A DNA stretch of 40,017 bases from Erwinia oleae. GTDB taxonomy: Bacteria > Pseudomonadota > Gammaproteobacteria > Enterobacterales > Enterobacteriaceae. The DNA is taken from contig NZ_JNVB01000040.1 in NCBI RefSeq assembly GCF_000770305.1, positions 1-40,017 of the forward strand. Direction: 5' to 3'. A program made the translations under genes and the position numbers. This document shows, one piece after another, positions 33,265 to 40,017 of the stretch; the first letter of the stretch is position 1; each line of letters begins with the position of its first letter. Under the pieces are notes generated by a model. The model worked only from the letters and a program-made list of their open reading frames with translations, had not been told where the DNA came from and searched no databases.

Positions 33265-33324
33265 TGGCACAAGATGAAACATACCGCCAGACACATCCGT
33301 GTGCATGGCACAAATCTGGCACAT
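33265..33324 (+). repeat. three TGGCACA-W direct repeats, candidate integrase arm sites
   Basis: TGGCACAA at 33265-33272 and 33306-33313 and TGGCACAT at 33317-33324 lie within 125 bases of the att core, on the prophage side only. Short direct repeats so placed are typical of tyrosine-integrase arm-type sites. Confidence 0.4.
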
Positions 33325-33648
33325 TTAAATTATCGGCCTGTCATCGTCCCAAAGCTTCTGGATCATCAGCGTCACTCTGCCGAGGATGATTACGTCATCA
33401 AGCGCACCCCCTTCGATAGCATCGCCATCACGTGTCACGATAGCGCGGCCCATGAGTTTGCCTATGCCCACCTCGCCGAACAGCTCATACGCCAGCACGT
33501 CGCCGTCGCGTGGCCGCTCAGATGCGTCTATCAGGTGCATAATGCCGTCAAAATCGAACAGGCTGGTTGCTGACGGACGGGGAATGAACAGGGTGTTCAG
33601 GTCGATGCGGGACTCAACATAGTCCTGTGCCGGTGATGGAAATCCCAT
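33325..33648 (-). CDS. UmuD'-like SOS protein without protease serine
   Basis: A 107-residue relative of UmuD (translesion polymerase accessory protein, S24 family). It starts MGFPSPAQDYVESRIDLN, matching UmuD from Gly25, the residue just after the self-cleavage site, so it resembles processed UmuD' (as does HumD of phage P1). Residues 25-28 (PSAT) still match UmuD, but the GDSM segment holding the catalytic serine is missing: the sequence goes from SATSLFDFDGIMHLIDAS straight to RPRDGDVLAY. Lys64 may correspond to the catalytic lysine. GGGAGG stands five bases before the ATG. It is co-transcribed with the 82-aa gene upstream (one-base gap) behind a LexA box. Binding to a polymerase such as UmuC is inferred only. 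Confidence 0.75.
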   Translation of the reverse strand: MGFPSPAQDYVESRIDLNTLFIPRPSATSLFDFDGIMHLIDASERPRDGDVLAYELFGEVGIGKLMGRAIVTRDGDAIEGGALDDVIILGRVTLMIQKLWDDDRPII

Positions 33649-33649
33649 A

Positions 33650-33898
33650 TCAGCCTCCCGGAGCCACGTAGCCCATGTTTGTCAGGAAAAACGTCCGGCG
33701 CTCCCCTTCCTCGGTCGAAATGTCACGAAACATCGACTGATAGTGCTCAATCCAGACATTGGCCTCGCGCAGCGACCAGTCGTGATTGTATGCAGCAAGC
33801 GTGCGCACAAAATCAACAGTGGATACTGTCTGCCGCCCGCGACTGTCTACCCGGATGCTGTCTGTAAATGCGCTGTGAACCTCGTATCTGCGTGCCAT
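33650..33898 (-). CDS. SOS-controlled protein, 82 aa, unknown function
   Basis: I do not recognise the family. The protein is soluble and mixed in charge, with a possible helix-turn-helix-like middle (TVSTVDFVRTLAAYNHDWSL then REANVWIEHYQSMFRDI). GGAGG precedes the ATG at 33898 by nine bases, and a near-consensus LexA box is centred about 30 bases upstream. It is the first gene of a two-gene SOS unit with the UmuD'-like gene. Its place at the att-proximal end of the prophage suggests accessory cargo expressed on DNA damage. Confidence 0.7.
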   Translation of the reverse strand: MARRYEVHSAFTDSIRVDSRGRQTVSTVDFVRTLAAYNHDWSLREANVWIEHYQSMFRDISTEEGERRTFFLTNMGYVAPGG

Positions 33899-33917
33899 GT
33901 GTGTAGCCCTCCGTTAT

Positions 33918-33937
33918 TACTGTTTTTATATACAGTA
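33918..33937 (-). promoter_or_regulatory. LexA (SOS) box
   Basis: TACTGTTTTTATATACAGTA carries the CTGT-N8-ACAG core with the flanking TA dinucleotides of the consensus, an almost perfect SOS box. It sits 20 bases before the start of the 82-aa gene on the minus strand. Between here and 34190 I see no gene. Confidence 0.9.
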
Positions 33938-34190
33938 GCTTGATGAGATCGGAGCGGCAACTGGCTTTTTGTATAGTTGAACACGGCTCAGGTGTGTGTC
34001 GCCTGCTCAAGTAACCTTGAGTCACGCATCGGCTAGTCGCAGTTTAGCAGTGGCGGGATTATTCTTTCTGTATTCATATTTGACGATCTACGCCTATGGT
34101 AATACACATACACGTCAAAAAAGACTTTGAAACATATGCAATAGGCTATTGCTCACGAAGTTTAACGGAAGTTATACGCTTGTAAGAAAG

Positions 34191-34214
34191 AATGGAACGC
34201 TCCTGTTCCATTTT
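34191..34214. terminator. terminator hairpin after the tailspike gene
   Basis: AATGGAAC (34191-34198) pairs with GTTCCATT (34205-34212) around a 6-base loop. Pyrimidine-rich CTTTCTT follows on the minus strand and TT on the plus strand, so it may work for the tailspike gene about 40 bases away. Confidence 0.6.
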
Positions 34215-34253
34215 AAAGATATTTGCGAGAAATAATGAAGGGAGCTCGGCCCC

Positions 34254-36299
34254 CTAAATGAGCTTACCCCTTACCCGAAAGCCAACATCAGCCAGGGCAC
34301 CACTACCATTGTATGTTTTAATAGTAAAAGCTTCATTATTTTCTGACGTATCAATAATTGCAAATCCAAGGTTATCAAGCGTCACCTGATAATCAAACAA
34401 TGAGGTGAGTTGGTTTGTTATGATCCGATACGTGCCTGTACCGCTACGAGTGGAAGAAAGGATGTTTCTTGATAATGCCGCCGTGAATCCTCCTGATGAA
34501 AGCCCGCGACATACAAAACCATCATCGTTAGCTTTCTTCCACGTGACATAAGCATCTTTTACCACCTGATTATTTGCTGTAAATACATTATTTAGATCCA
34601 AAAATTCAGCTTTACCATATCCCAATGACTGGAATCCGGTTATTTCAACATCAGGGTAAGTTGCATCTGCGTTGTTGGTGCCAGAAAGGAATCGGTTGCC
34701 AGTCATTTCCAAAGTGGATTTTCCGTTTCCGCCAGAACTTCTTATCATCTGTACACGCCCTGCGGTCATATCATTACGTGTTTTATTGAAAATACAATTG
34801 CGGATAGTAAGCGTCTGGTTAGTGTTGCTTGATACGACATGTTTAATATCCATTATCGCGTTTGATTCAAAATAGCAGGAGTCAAAAACTGCACCTACAC
34901 CGCCCGCCCCGCCAACAGCAGCCATTTGTACGCAACAAACACCCGCAATCACCGCACCAGATGCATCTGTCTTACCTCCGTTTCCTTCAAAGGTACATTG
35001 TGTAAACATGACAGAATGAGATTCTGAGGCATTTACGCAATAAAGGGCATTATCGTTGAAATCACAACGAATGAAATGCATTGCGTTAACACCTGTAGTA
35101 AGACTATTACGTCTTAAAAGTACACATTCGCCTCCACTTTGGAATCTGCAAGAAACAGCACAGCCATACAGGCTGTTTTGAACAACCAGACCACGGTTTA
35201 AGTTTTCAGTATTAACATCTTCTAAGTGATAACCGAGAATATTTTGCAGATATAATGCTGTTCCTGTATAAGCTGTTCCTGCCGCTTTACTACCCGTACC
35301 TTTAAATTTAATTCCTTTTATTGTCACCATGTCATGAACAGCATTTGAACTACCAATTGACCCAATTACAGTTATGGCAAAAGTTTTAACATAATTTACA
35401 TCCACGGTGAAAACAGTTCCTCTTTTACCCGCACCGCGTATATATGTCACTAATCCGGTAGCGCTGTTATCACAGGATATAGTTACAGGGCCTGTCAGCT
35501 TCATATTACCAGTCGGCCAAACTAAACCTAATGCAAACTTTCCGGCTGTTTGTGCCATTTTATTAGACATTACAGTAACGTCAACGCCATTTAGCATTCC
35601 GTACCACTCCCCCCTTAATTCGGAGATAACTCCAGCCCTGATCCATACTCCGTTCCCGGATGCATCAGTTTCACCTATACCACTTATAAATTCATCTGGA
35701 GTTGAATAGGGAACCGTGGGGCTAATACAAATCCCACCATCGTGGTTTGGTTTTGGAACAGTGGGATCGAAATAAAAAGTACCTTCACCATAGGTAGTAG
35801 ATGAATACCATCCCTTAAGATGTACTTTTTTTCCATTTGCTCCGGTCATGCCATAAAAATCAGCTACAGACTGGAGCTCGCCAATAAGTGAGTAACCCTC
35901 TTTTGATGCCAGTAATGCACGCAATGCCGCATCACCTACACTCACCCATGCGCCAAAATCAACTCCACCAGAACTGTCAGGGGTGGAACCTGCGGGCACT
36001 TCTTTAGGAAAGTCGCCATCCCAGCGGTAATACTCGCCAGTAGCCTCATCCCGTAACACCTGATTGGGTAAGGTTAACTTAGCGCCGTCCTGGAAGGAGT
36101 CCATTGTGATATAGCCAAAAGATGAGATCGCCTCCTGAGCCCATTTGCGCAACCCCTCAATGGTGTAATGCGCACGGCCGAATCGGTCGATATATTGCGT
36201 AGTTAAAGATGTTACGTACTCATCAATTTTACCGGCGTTGAACTTCAGGTCGCGTGGTGATTCAGATGGGACTGCATTGTTGGTAGGTTGCGTAGCCAT
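34254..36299 (-). CDS. phage tailspike protein
   Basis: A 681-residue receptor-binding protein. Residues 1-125 are the virion-anchoring head domain common in enterobacterial prophage tailspikes and fibres (NAVPSESPRDLKFNAGKIDE, HYTIEGLRKWAQEAI, FGYITMDSFQDGAKLTLPNQ, LRDEATGEYYRWDG). From about 210 to 600 the repeated short strands (for example VMFTQCTFEGNGG and VFDSCYFESNA) look like a right-handed parallel beta-helix, the fold of tailspikes that bind and often cleave O-antigen or capsule. The C-terminal 60 residues look like a trimer cap. Catalytic residues cannot be assigned. A terminator precedes the gene, so it may be made separately from the tail-tip gene. Confidence 0.85.
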   Translation of the reverse strand: MATQPTNNAVPSESPRDLKFNAGKIDEYVTSLTTQYIDRFGRAHYTIEGLRKWAQEAISSFGYITMDSFQDGAKLTLPNQVLRDEATGEYYRWDGDFPKEVPAGSTPDSSGGVDFGAWVSVGDAALRALLASKEGYSLIGELQSVADFYGMTGANGKKVHLKGWYSSTTYGEGTFYFDPTVPKPNHDGGICISPTVPYSTPDEFISGIGETDASGNGVWIRAGVISELRGEWYGMLNGVDVTVMSNKMAQTAGKFALGLVWPTGNMKLTGPVTISCDNSATGLVTYIRGAGKRGTVFTVDVNYVKTFAITVIGSIGSSNAVHDMVTIKGIKFKGTGSKAAGTAYTGTALYLQNILGYHLEDVNTENLNRGLVVQNSLYGCAVSCRFQSGGECVLLRRNSLTTGVNAMHFIRCDFNDNALYCVNASESHSVMFTQCTFEGNGGKTDASGAVIAGVCCVQMAAVGGAGGVGAVFDSCYFESNAIMDIKHVVSSNTNQTLTIRNCIFNKTRNDMTAGRVQMIRSSGGNGKSTLEMTGNRFLSGTNNADATYPDVEITGFQSLGYGKAEFLDLNNVFTANNQVVKDAYVTWKKANDDGFVCRGLSSGGFTAALSRNILSSTRSGTGTYRIITNQLTSLFDYQVTLDNLGFAIIDTSENNEAFTIKTYNGSGALADVGFRVRGKLI

Positions 36300-36311
36300 A
36301 GTTATTCCATT

Positions 36312-36337
36312 AAAAAAGCCAGCGCTAGGGCTGGCTT
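36312..36337 (-). terminator. intrinsic terminator between tail-tip and tailspike genes
   Basis: On the minus strand AAGCCAGC (36337-36330) pairs with GCTGGCTT (36323-36316) around a 6-base loop and runs into six T residues (36317-36312). It lies 20 bases after the tail-tip stop and 13 before the tailspike ATG. Confidence 0.85.
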
Positions 36338-36356
36338 GGTGTTGGATTGGTTGCTG

Positions 36357-38387
36357 TCAGGGGTAAATCAGATCACTGTATTCAGCGAGGGTTAAAGCTG
36401 TTGTTCCATCACTACCAGGTTGCTTCTCGCTGATAATCCAGCGCGTTGCGTCCAGCTCCTCTGTTGTTGCGATCACATACCTCGATGGGGACTGCACCTC
36501 ATAGCCATCAAAGATATTCAGCTCAATGGCAGGTATTGCTGCGGTGAATCCGAAGTCGGTATCACTGCGCTTAGTAGCCGGATAACGCGCCGTAGTGTTG
36601 CCCAGGCTGTCAGTGACCATCACGAACATTGAGCCGCTGAAGTTGATGCGCTCACTGGTTTCAAAGTCGTTATTCTGGCGGGAGACGATGTAGCCAGCCT
36701 GCTGATTTGTGTCGTAGGTGTCAGGTATCTGCACCATGTCGCCCACATTCACCCATTCGCCATCCGCCAGCGCCGTAATTGCCATGCTCATGCGCGAGTA
36801 AATCAGTCGACGGGCTTCTTTCTGCGCGCGATAATCCGCCTGGTATTCGTCGCGGATATAAAGCATTTCAAATTTTTTTGCCTTATTTGGTTGCCCCTTC
36901 TCAATCTTCCCGTTTCGTACCCGGTACCGAACAAACGCCTGCTTGTTAGTTGTCGGGTTTCGATACTGCACCTCAACGCCGTCATAGCCTCCAGGGAGCG
37001 TCATGTCGTAACTCAGCGAGTAACCACTCTCTACAGTGTTGGAGCGGTTGAAGACGGTTGCCGGCCGCGTGCGTTTCTTGTCGAGCGTGAAGGCGAGCAC
37101 GCTGTCATCAAAGTACACGCTGACGCCTGCTGCATCACAGATTGTTTCCATGCGCTGGCCGAGCGACACATCTTCATCATCAAACGTGTAATCGAAATAC
37201 GAAAGGCGACTGTCTACAGCATCGAGTTCTGCCTGAATCTGATACAGGCTATAAATGTCGATCGAGCTTTCCGCCTGGCCGCCGATAACCAGCCAGTTAT
37301 GCAGCGCGATGTCTGCAAACTTTCGTGAGGCGCGCAATGCATAATCCACCTTCTGCGTGGTCATGTTGTAGCTGATGACGTGGCGGTTGATAAGAGCGTT
37401 ATATTTACGGTCACGCGCGCTGGTAGCGTTCTCCGTCTGGCGGACGGTGACCCTTACCAGAGTGTCATCGGGATAGGTCACGTTCGACCTGATATTAACT
37501 CCGTGAATGGCCTCAACTTTAAGCTGGCTGTTGTCACCACTGTTATCTGTGCGCTGAAAGCTCACTGCGTAGCGCCCGTAGCCGCCAGTTGGCGTCAGCT
37601 TATCCGTGCGGTAAAACGTGTCGCTTGTAGAGTCATGCGGCGTTGTCTGCCGGTAAGTAAAGTTTTGGCTGGTTCCCGGAACCTGAACGTTGTTGTCGTC
37701 CACCTTCCAGATGGTCACTTTCCAGTTTGATTCACTTTTTCCGCCCAGGCCGGATTGCGTGTGAATCCACAACTGGCTCGATGGTACTGGCGAGAAGAAC
37801 GGGCCGACGACCAGTGCTTCATTATCGTTCAGCACAAATTTCGTGTTGTTGATGGTGGCCGTGGTGATGTACGACGCGCCAGATCCGTTAATGTTGCTCA
37901 GCAGGAAGTTGTAATAATAAACCGGATTGGTTACGGCACCGTTATCCGTCTGCGTTGCTGACGTCAGCTCACCGGAAAGCGTGAAATCCTGCGTGTCGAG
38001 TGCAGCAATGATTTCTTTGCGGGATTTGATGCGTGACCTGGCATTGCCCATCACTTCGCGCTGACGGCGGGCGCGGGCATGGCCGGTGACGGCTTCACCT
38101 GCCTGGTTAAGTTCTTTGACCTTTTCGCGCTGTTCATCAGGGGAGAGTGTTGAAAGCTGACGAGCCTGCGTCACGTTCACCTGACCGGCTTCAATAGCAT
38201 CCTGAACCGCCTGAGTGCAGTCGAGCAGCGCCAGTGTTGCACGCACAGTCTGGACGCCCAGGCCAAACAACAATGACAGGTCTTTCTCGTCGTGGCCGCG
38301 CTCCAGCAGAGCCGCCATTTTTTTCGCCCGGCCCAGCGGCGTATCTGCACGCCGGATTTCGTTGGCGCTGACCATCGCCTGAGACAT
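36357..38387 (-). pseudogene. chimeric reading frame: ParB-like segment fused to tail-tip protein (J/TipJ-like)
   Basis: A continuous 676-codon frame made of two unrelated parts. Residues 1 to about 128 look like the helix-turn-helix part of a phage ParB/KorB-like protein (ALLERGHDEKDLSLLFGLGV, QTVRATLALLDCTQAVQDAI, QVNVTQARQLSTLSPDEQRE). From about 130 on it is the C-terminal part of a tail-tip attachment protein of the J/TipJ type (DYTFDDEDVSLGQRMETICD, MTLPGGYDGVEVQYRNP, ADGEWVNVGDMVQIPDTYDT). The switch is near 37,990-38,000. The J part lacks its normal long N-terminus. There is no ribosome site before the ATG at 38387, and the ParB-like frame stays open back to 38466, so its own start is missing. 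Best read as an internal prophage deletion that joined two gene remnants in frame; a working fusion protein is unlikely. Confidence 0.75.
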
Positions 38388-38468
38388 GCGAACCGCGCTG
38401 CCGCGCTTCGTAATGCCGGGGATCAGCAGTGGTTGGGCGTTGTTGAAGTTTGGCCCGGCACCCGCTCA

Positions 38469-38792
38469 TGCGATTTCTTGTTGAGCCGTCCGTTGCCGGT
38501 TGGGCAGCACAACGTCTACGCCGCCGCCCAGCCGTCAGCGTTGCCGGATGAGCTAAAGCGAATTCTGGTGGAGCTACGTACCTATAATCCTAAAGCTGAT
38601 GAGTATGGCGGAAAGCACATCATTCCGGGATGGGCTGACAGGATTGAAAAGGTGCTGAGCCACTACGCCAGTGCGCCGGTGGTCAAGGCGATTAAGATTC
38701 CTGATTTACCGGCTGATTGTGACCGCACCGAGGCGCACTACAAATATCAGGAAGCCATTCGCGAAGCGGGCGGCAGCGTAGAGGGTGACTAA
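38469..38792 (+). pseudogene. 5'-truncated phage early-region protein (Eaa-like)
   Basis: The frame encodes FLLSRPLPVGQHNVYAAAQP then SALPDELKRILVELRTYNP and WADRIEKVLSHYASAPVV, a style common in lambdoid early proteins of the Ead/Eaa kind, where a VYAAPQP-type stretch occurs in the middle. No start codon with a ribosome site precedes it, and the sequence before about 38,466 on the other strand belongs to the ParB-like remnant, so the 5' part has been lost. Its stop overlaps the start of the next small gene (TAATG). Confidence 0.6.
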
Positions 38793-38950
38793 TGCTAATC
38801 GGCTATGTCCTCCTTCTCATATCCCTTCCCCAATATGCGCCAGCCAGTGAAACCATTTACCCCACCAGAGCAGCATGCGAGCAGATGAAAGCGCGGATTC
38901 TTGATCGGCGTCCCAATGTTGCGCTTGAGTGTGGCGAAGCTCGGCGATAG
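38792..38950 (+). CDS. small phage protein, 52 aa (DUF1482-like)
   Basis: A short protein with a hydrophobic N-terminus (MLIGYVLLLISLPQYAPA) followed by IYPTRAACEQMKARI and a second cysteine in ALECGEARR. Hydrophobic start, a CE-x2-K-type helix and a late cysteine are the pattern of small DUF1482-type phage proteins; the match is by pattern only. Its ATG overlaps the stop of the preceding frame. Function unknown. Confidence 0.6.
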   Translation: MLIGYVLLLISLPQYAPASETIYPTRAACEQMKARILDRRPNVALECGEARR

Positions 38951-39021
38951 CGGTAAAGTTTTTCAGGGATGAGTCGATGGAAGATTTACTGGGAATGGCC
39001 CGGGCAAGTAAAGGAGAAAAA

Positions 39022-39279
39022 ATGAACGTTAGGCTCTGCACGATTGAGTCCCCCGAACACCCTATGGATGGCGAGCTGGCATCTCAAACCGAAATGCTAA
39101 AAAATGGCCCTGTGAATACCCATGACCTGAAAGTTTTCAAAGGAAAAGTTAGCGATCAGCTTTTTCCAGAAACGGGCTTTAAGCAGGTTGTGACTTTTAT
39201 AGTAGATGGATGGGGTCAAGCTGATTTCTATTATGTCGGCAAAGATGATGAATGCTACCGATTCAAAACGAGACCTTAA
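39022..39279 (+). CDS. hypothetical phage protein, 85 aa
   Basis: Not recognised. AAGGAG at 39011-39016 sets the start at 39022, giving MNVRLCTIESPEHPMDGELA onward. An in-frame ATG at 38977 would add 15 residues but has a poorer ribosome site. The protein is soluble and probably beta-rich (KQVVTFIVDGWGQADFYYVG). It ends just before an intrinsic terminator and belongs to the row of small early-type phage genes. Confidence 0.7.
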   Translation: MNVRLCTIESPEHPMDGELASQTEMLKNGPVNTHDLKVFKGKVSDQLFPETGFKQVVTFIVDGWGQADFYYVGKDDECYRFKTRP

Positions 39280-39293
39280 AACGAAATTAAGTA

Positions 39294-39317
39294 AACCTCG
39301 CCCCGGCGGGGTTTTTT
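39294..39317 (+). terminator. intrinsic terminator within the phage early genes
   Basis: AACCTCGC (39294-39301) pairs with GCGGGGTT (39306-39313), with one G-U pair, around a 4-base loop and runs into six T residues (39312-39317). Lambdoid early genes past such sites usually need antitermination. Confidence 0.75.
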
Positions 39318-39342
39318 ATTGCCCCTATCTGGAGAAATCCCT

Positions 39343-39552
39343 ATGTATGCAGATCCTATCGACGAGGCCGCAGCGCGCTCGGAGCAGATGATTGCCGTAG
39401 CGCTGGCGAACCGTGCGAGGCCGCAGATGGCATTTACAGGCGAGTGCCATTACTGCGAGGAGGCGATCGAAAGCGGCCACTTTTGCAGTGCTGATTGCAG
39501 GGAAGACCATGAGCGCATGGTGCGCGCTGAACAGCAGAGGAAATTATCATGA
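39343..39552 (+). CDS. small zinc-finger-like phage protein, 69 aa
   Basis: The protein carries a four-cysteine cluster C-x2-C...C-x3-C (GECHYCEEAIESGHFCSADC, about residues 33-52), followed by a basic helix (REDHERMVRAEQQRK). This suggests a small zinc ribbon like those in many phage early regions. GGAG at 39331-39334 supports ATG 39343 over the in-frame ATG at 39319. Its last four bases overlap the next start (ATGA). Function unknown. Confidence 0.75.
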   Translation: MYADPIDEAAARSEQMIAVALANRARPQMAFTGECHYCEEAIESGHFCSADCREDHERMVRAEQQRKLS

Positions 39553-39872
39553 ATATTGAATGGAACGGTGAAGGCTTTCCGCCAGTTGGCGCAGAAATCA
39601 AATTTTGGGTTGATGAGCGCTCTGAATATAAAAAAGGAATTGTCGTTTATTCCGGAAAGAAAGGGGCGACGGTGGATATTGGTTACCTTGCATCGTCGGG
39701 GGAGGCCGGAGATTTTAGCCTAATTACTGCTCAGGACAGGAAAGAAGAAGTCGCAATTAAGGCAATGAAGCAGTTAAATATCGGCGATTATGACGACCCT
39801 CAAATTATTTATGATGCCATCGCTGCCGGTAAAATACCCGGCGTAAGAGTGACCGATGACGCCGGAAGCTGA
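39549..39872 (+). CDS. hypothetical phage protein, 107 aa
   Basis: Not assigned to a family. The first 60 residues look like a small beta-barrel (WNGEGFPPVGAEIKFWV, YKKGIVVYSGKKGATVDIGY), the second part like a helical tail (KEEVAIKAMKQLNIGDYDD). The start overlaps the stop of the zinc-finger gene by four bases (ATGA), so translation is coupled. GAGG lies nine bases before the ATG. Confidence 0.7.
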   Translation: MNIEWNGEGFPPVGAEIKFWVDERSEYKKGIVVYSGKKGATVDIGYLASSGEAGDFSLITAQDRKEEVAIKAMKQLNIGDYDDPQIIYDAIAAGKIPGVRVTDDAGS

Positions 39873-40017
39873 GAACGCGCTACGGTCAACGGCCAGAAAG
39901 TGCCGCGCCGAAACACTTAAAGCCACATCAGGGAAACCCAAATCAGAGCACGACCGTATTACCACCCTTCTTTTAGACAAATACACCCACCAAATAGCCG
40001 CCCTGCCGCCTGATAAA
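39856..40017 (+). CDS. partial phage protein running off the window
   Basis: An open frame from ATG 39856 to the window end (54 codons, no stop). It overlaps the previous gene by 17 bases. The start of the product is MTPEAENALRSTARKCRAET, then a basic segment and IAALPPDK. Ribosome site is weak. Function cannot be given from this fragment. Confidence 0.5.
   Translation, partial: MTPEAENALRSTARKCRAETLKATSGKPKSEHDRITTLLLDKYTHQIAALPPDK

Noticed and set aside
38191..38469. A 92-codon minus-strand frame overlapping the ParB-like segment
   Set aside because: It is another frame over the better supported ParB-like coding sequence and has an Arg-, Gly- and Pro-rich shadow composition.
1..40017. CRISPR arrays, insertion sequences or rRNA genes
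   Set aside because: No regularly spaced repeats, transposase-like frames or rRNA sequence were seen.

Overview
The window looks like the chromosome of an enterobacterium, probably of the Erwiniaceae (Pantoea, Mixta or Erwinia type); this is inferred from protein likeness and gene order, not tested. Positions 1 to about 33,150 are ordinary, fairly GC-rich chromosome. From 33,155 to the right end lies the edge of a lambdoid prophage inserted in the tRNA-Thr(CGU) gene thrW.

Left part (1-8,000): a small unknown gene; a sugar:H+ symporter behind a consensus CRP site; an unknown two-gene membrane unit; the fluoride channel crcB with a 30-codon membrane-protein gene ahead of it; a YcaD-like exporter; a LysR regulator divergent from a short-chain dehydrogenase; and a second dehydrogenase.

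Stress region (8,000-15,050): the RpoS-type cluster yciG-yciF-yciE-katN (KGG protein, two ferritin-like DUF892 proteins, manganese catalase), cut by two intrinsic terminators and followed by an OBAP/DUF1264 lipoprotein. Convergent to it is a CioAB cyanide-insensitive quinol oxidase. Then come a CinA/PncC-like amidohydrolase with a sigma-S-like -10 box and a DUF3761 secreted protein.

Catabolic region (15,270-26,100): L-talarate/galactarate dehydratase; two neighbouring modules that each pair an M20 peptidase or amidohydrolase with a membrane transporter and a divergent LysR regulator; then an EamA exporter and a ketopantoate-reductase-like enzyme.

Fimbrial region (26,470-31,450): a four-gene chaperone-usher operon on the minus strand (major pilin, chaperone, usher, tip adhesin), with a strong hairpin between the pilin and chaperone genes, then a 690-base AT-rich upstream region and a DUF2058 (YaiL-like) gene.

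Prophage edge (33,155-40,017): a 46-base copy of the 3' half of thrW marks the junction. Inside it are three short direct repeats that may be integrase arm sites, a LexA-controlled gene pair that includes a UmuD'-like protein without the protease serine, a tailspike gene, and an in-frame fusion of a ParB-like helix-turn-helix segment to a tail-tip protein. A series of small early-type phage genes on the plus strand runs off the window. The fusion and a truncated neighbour indicate a deleted, probably defective prophage.
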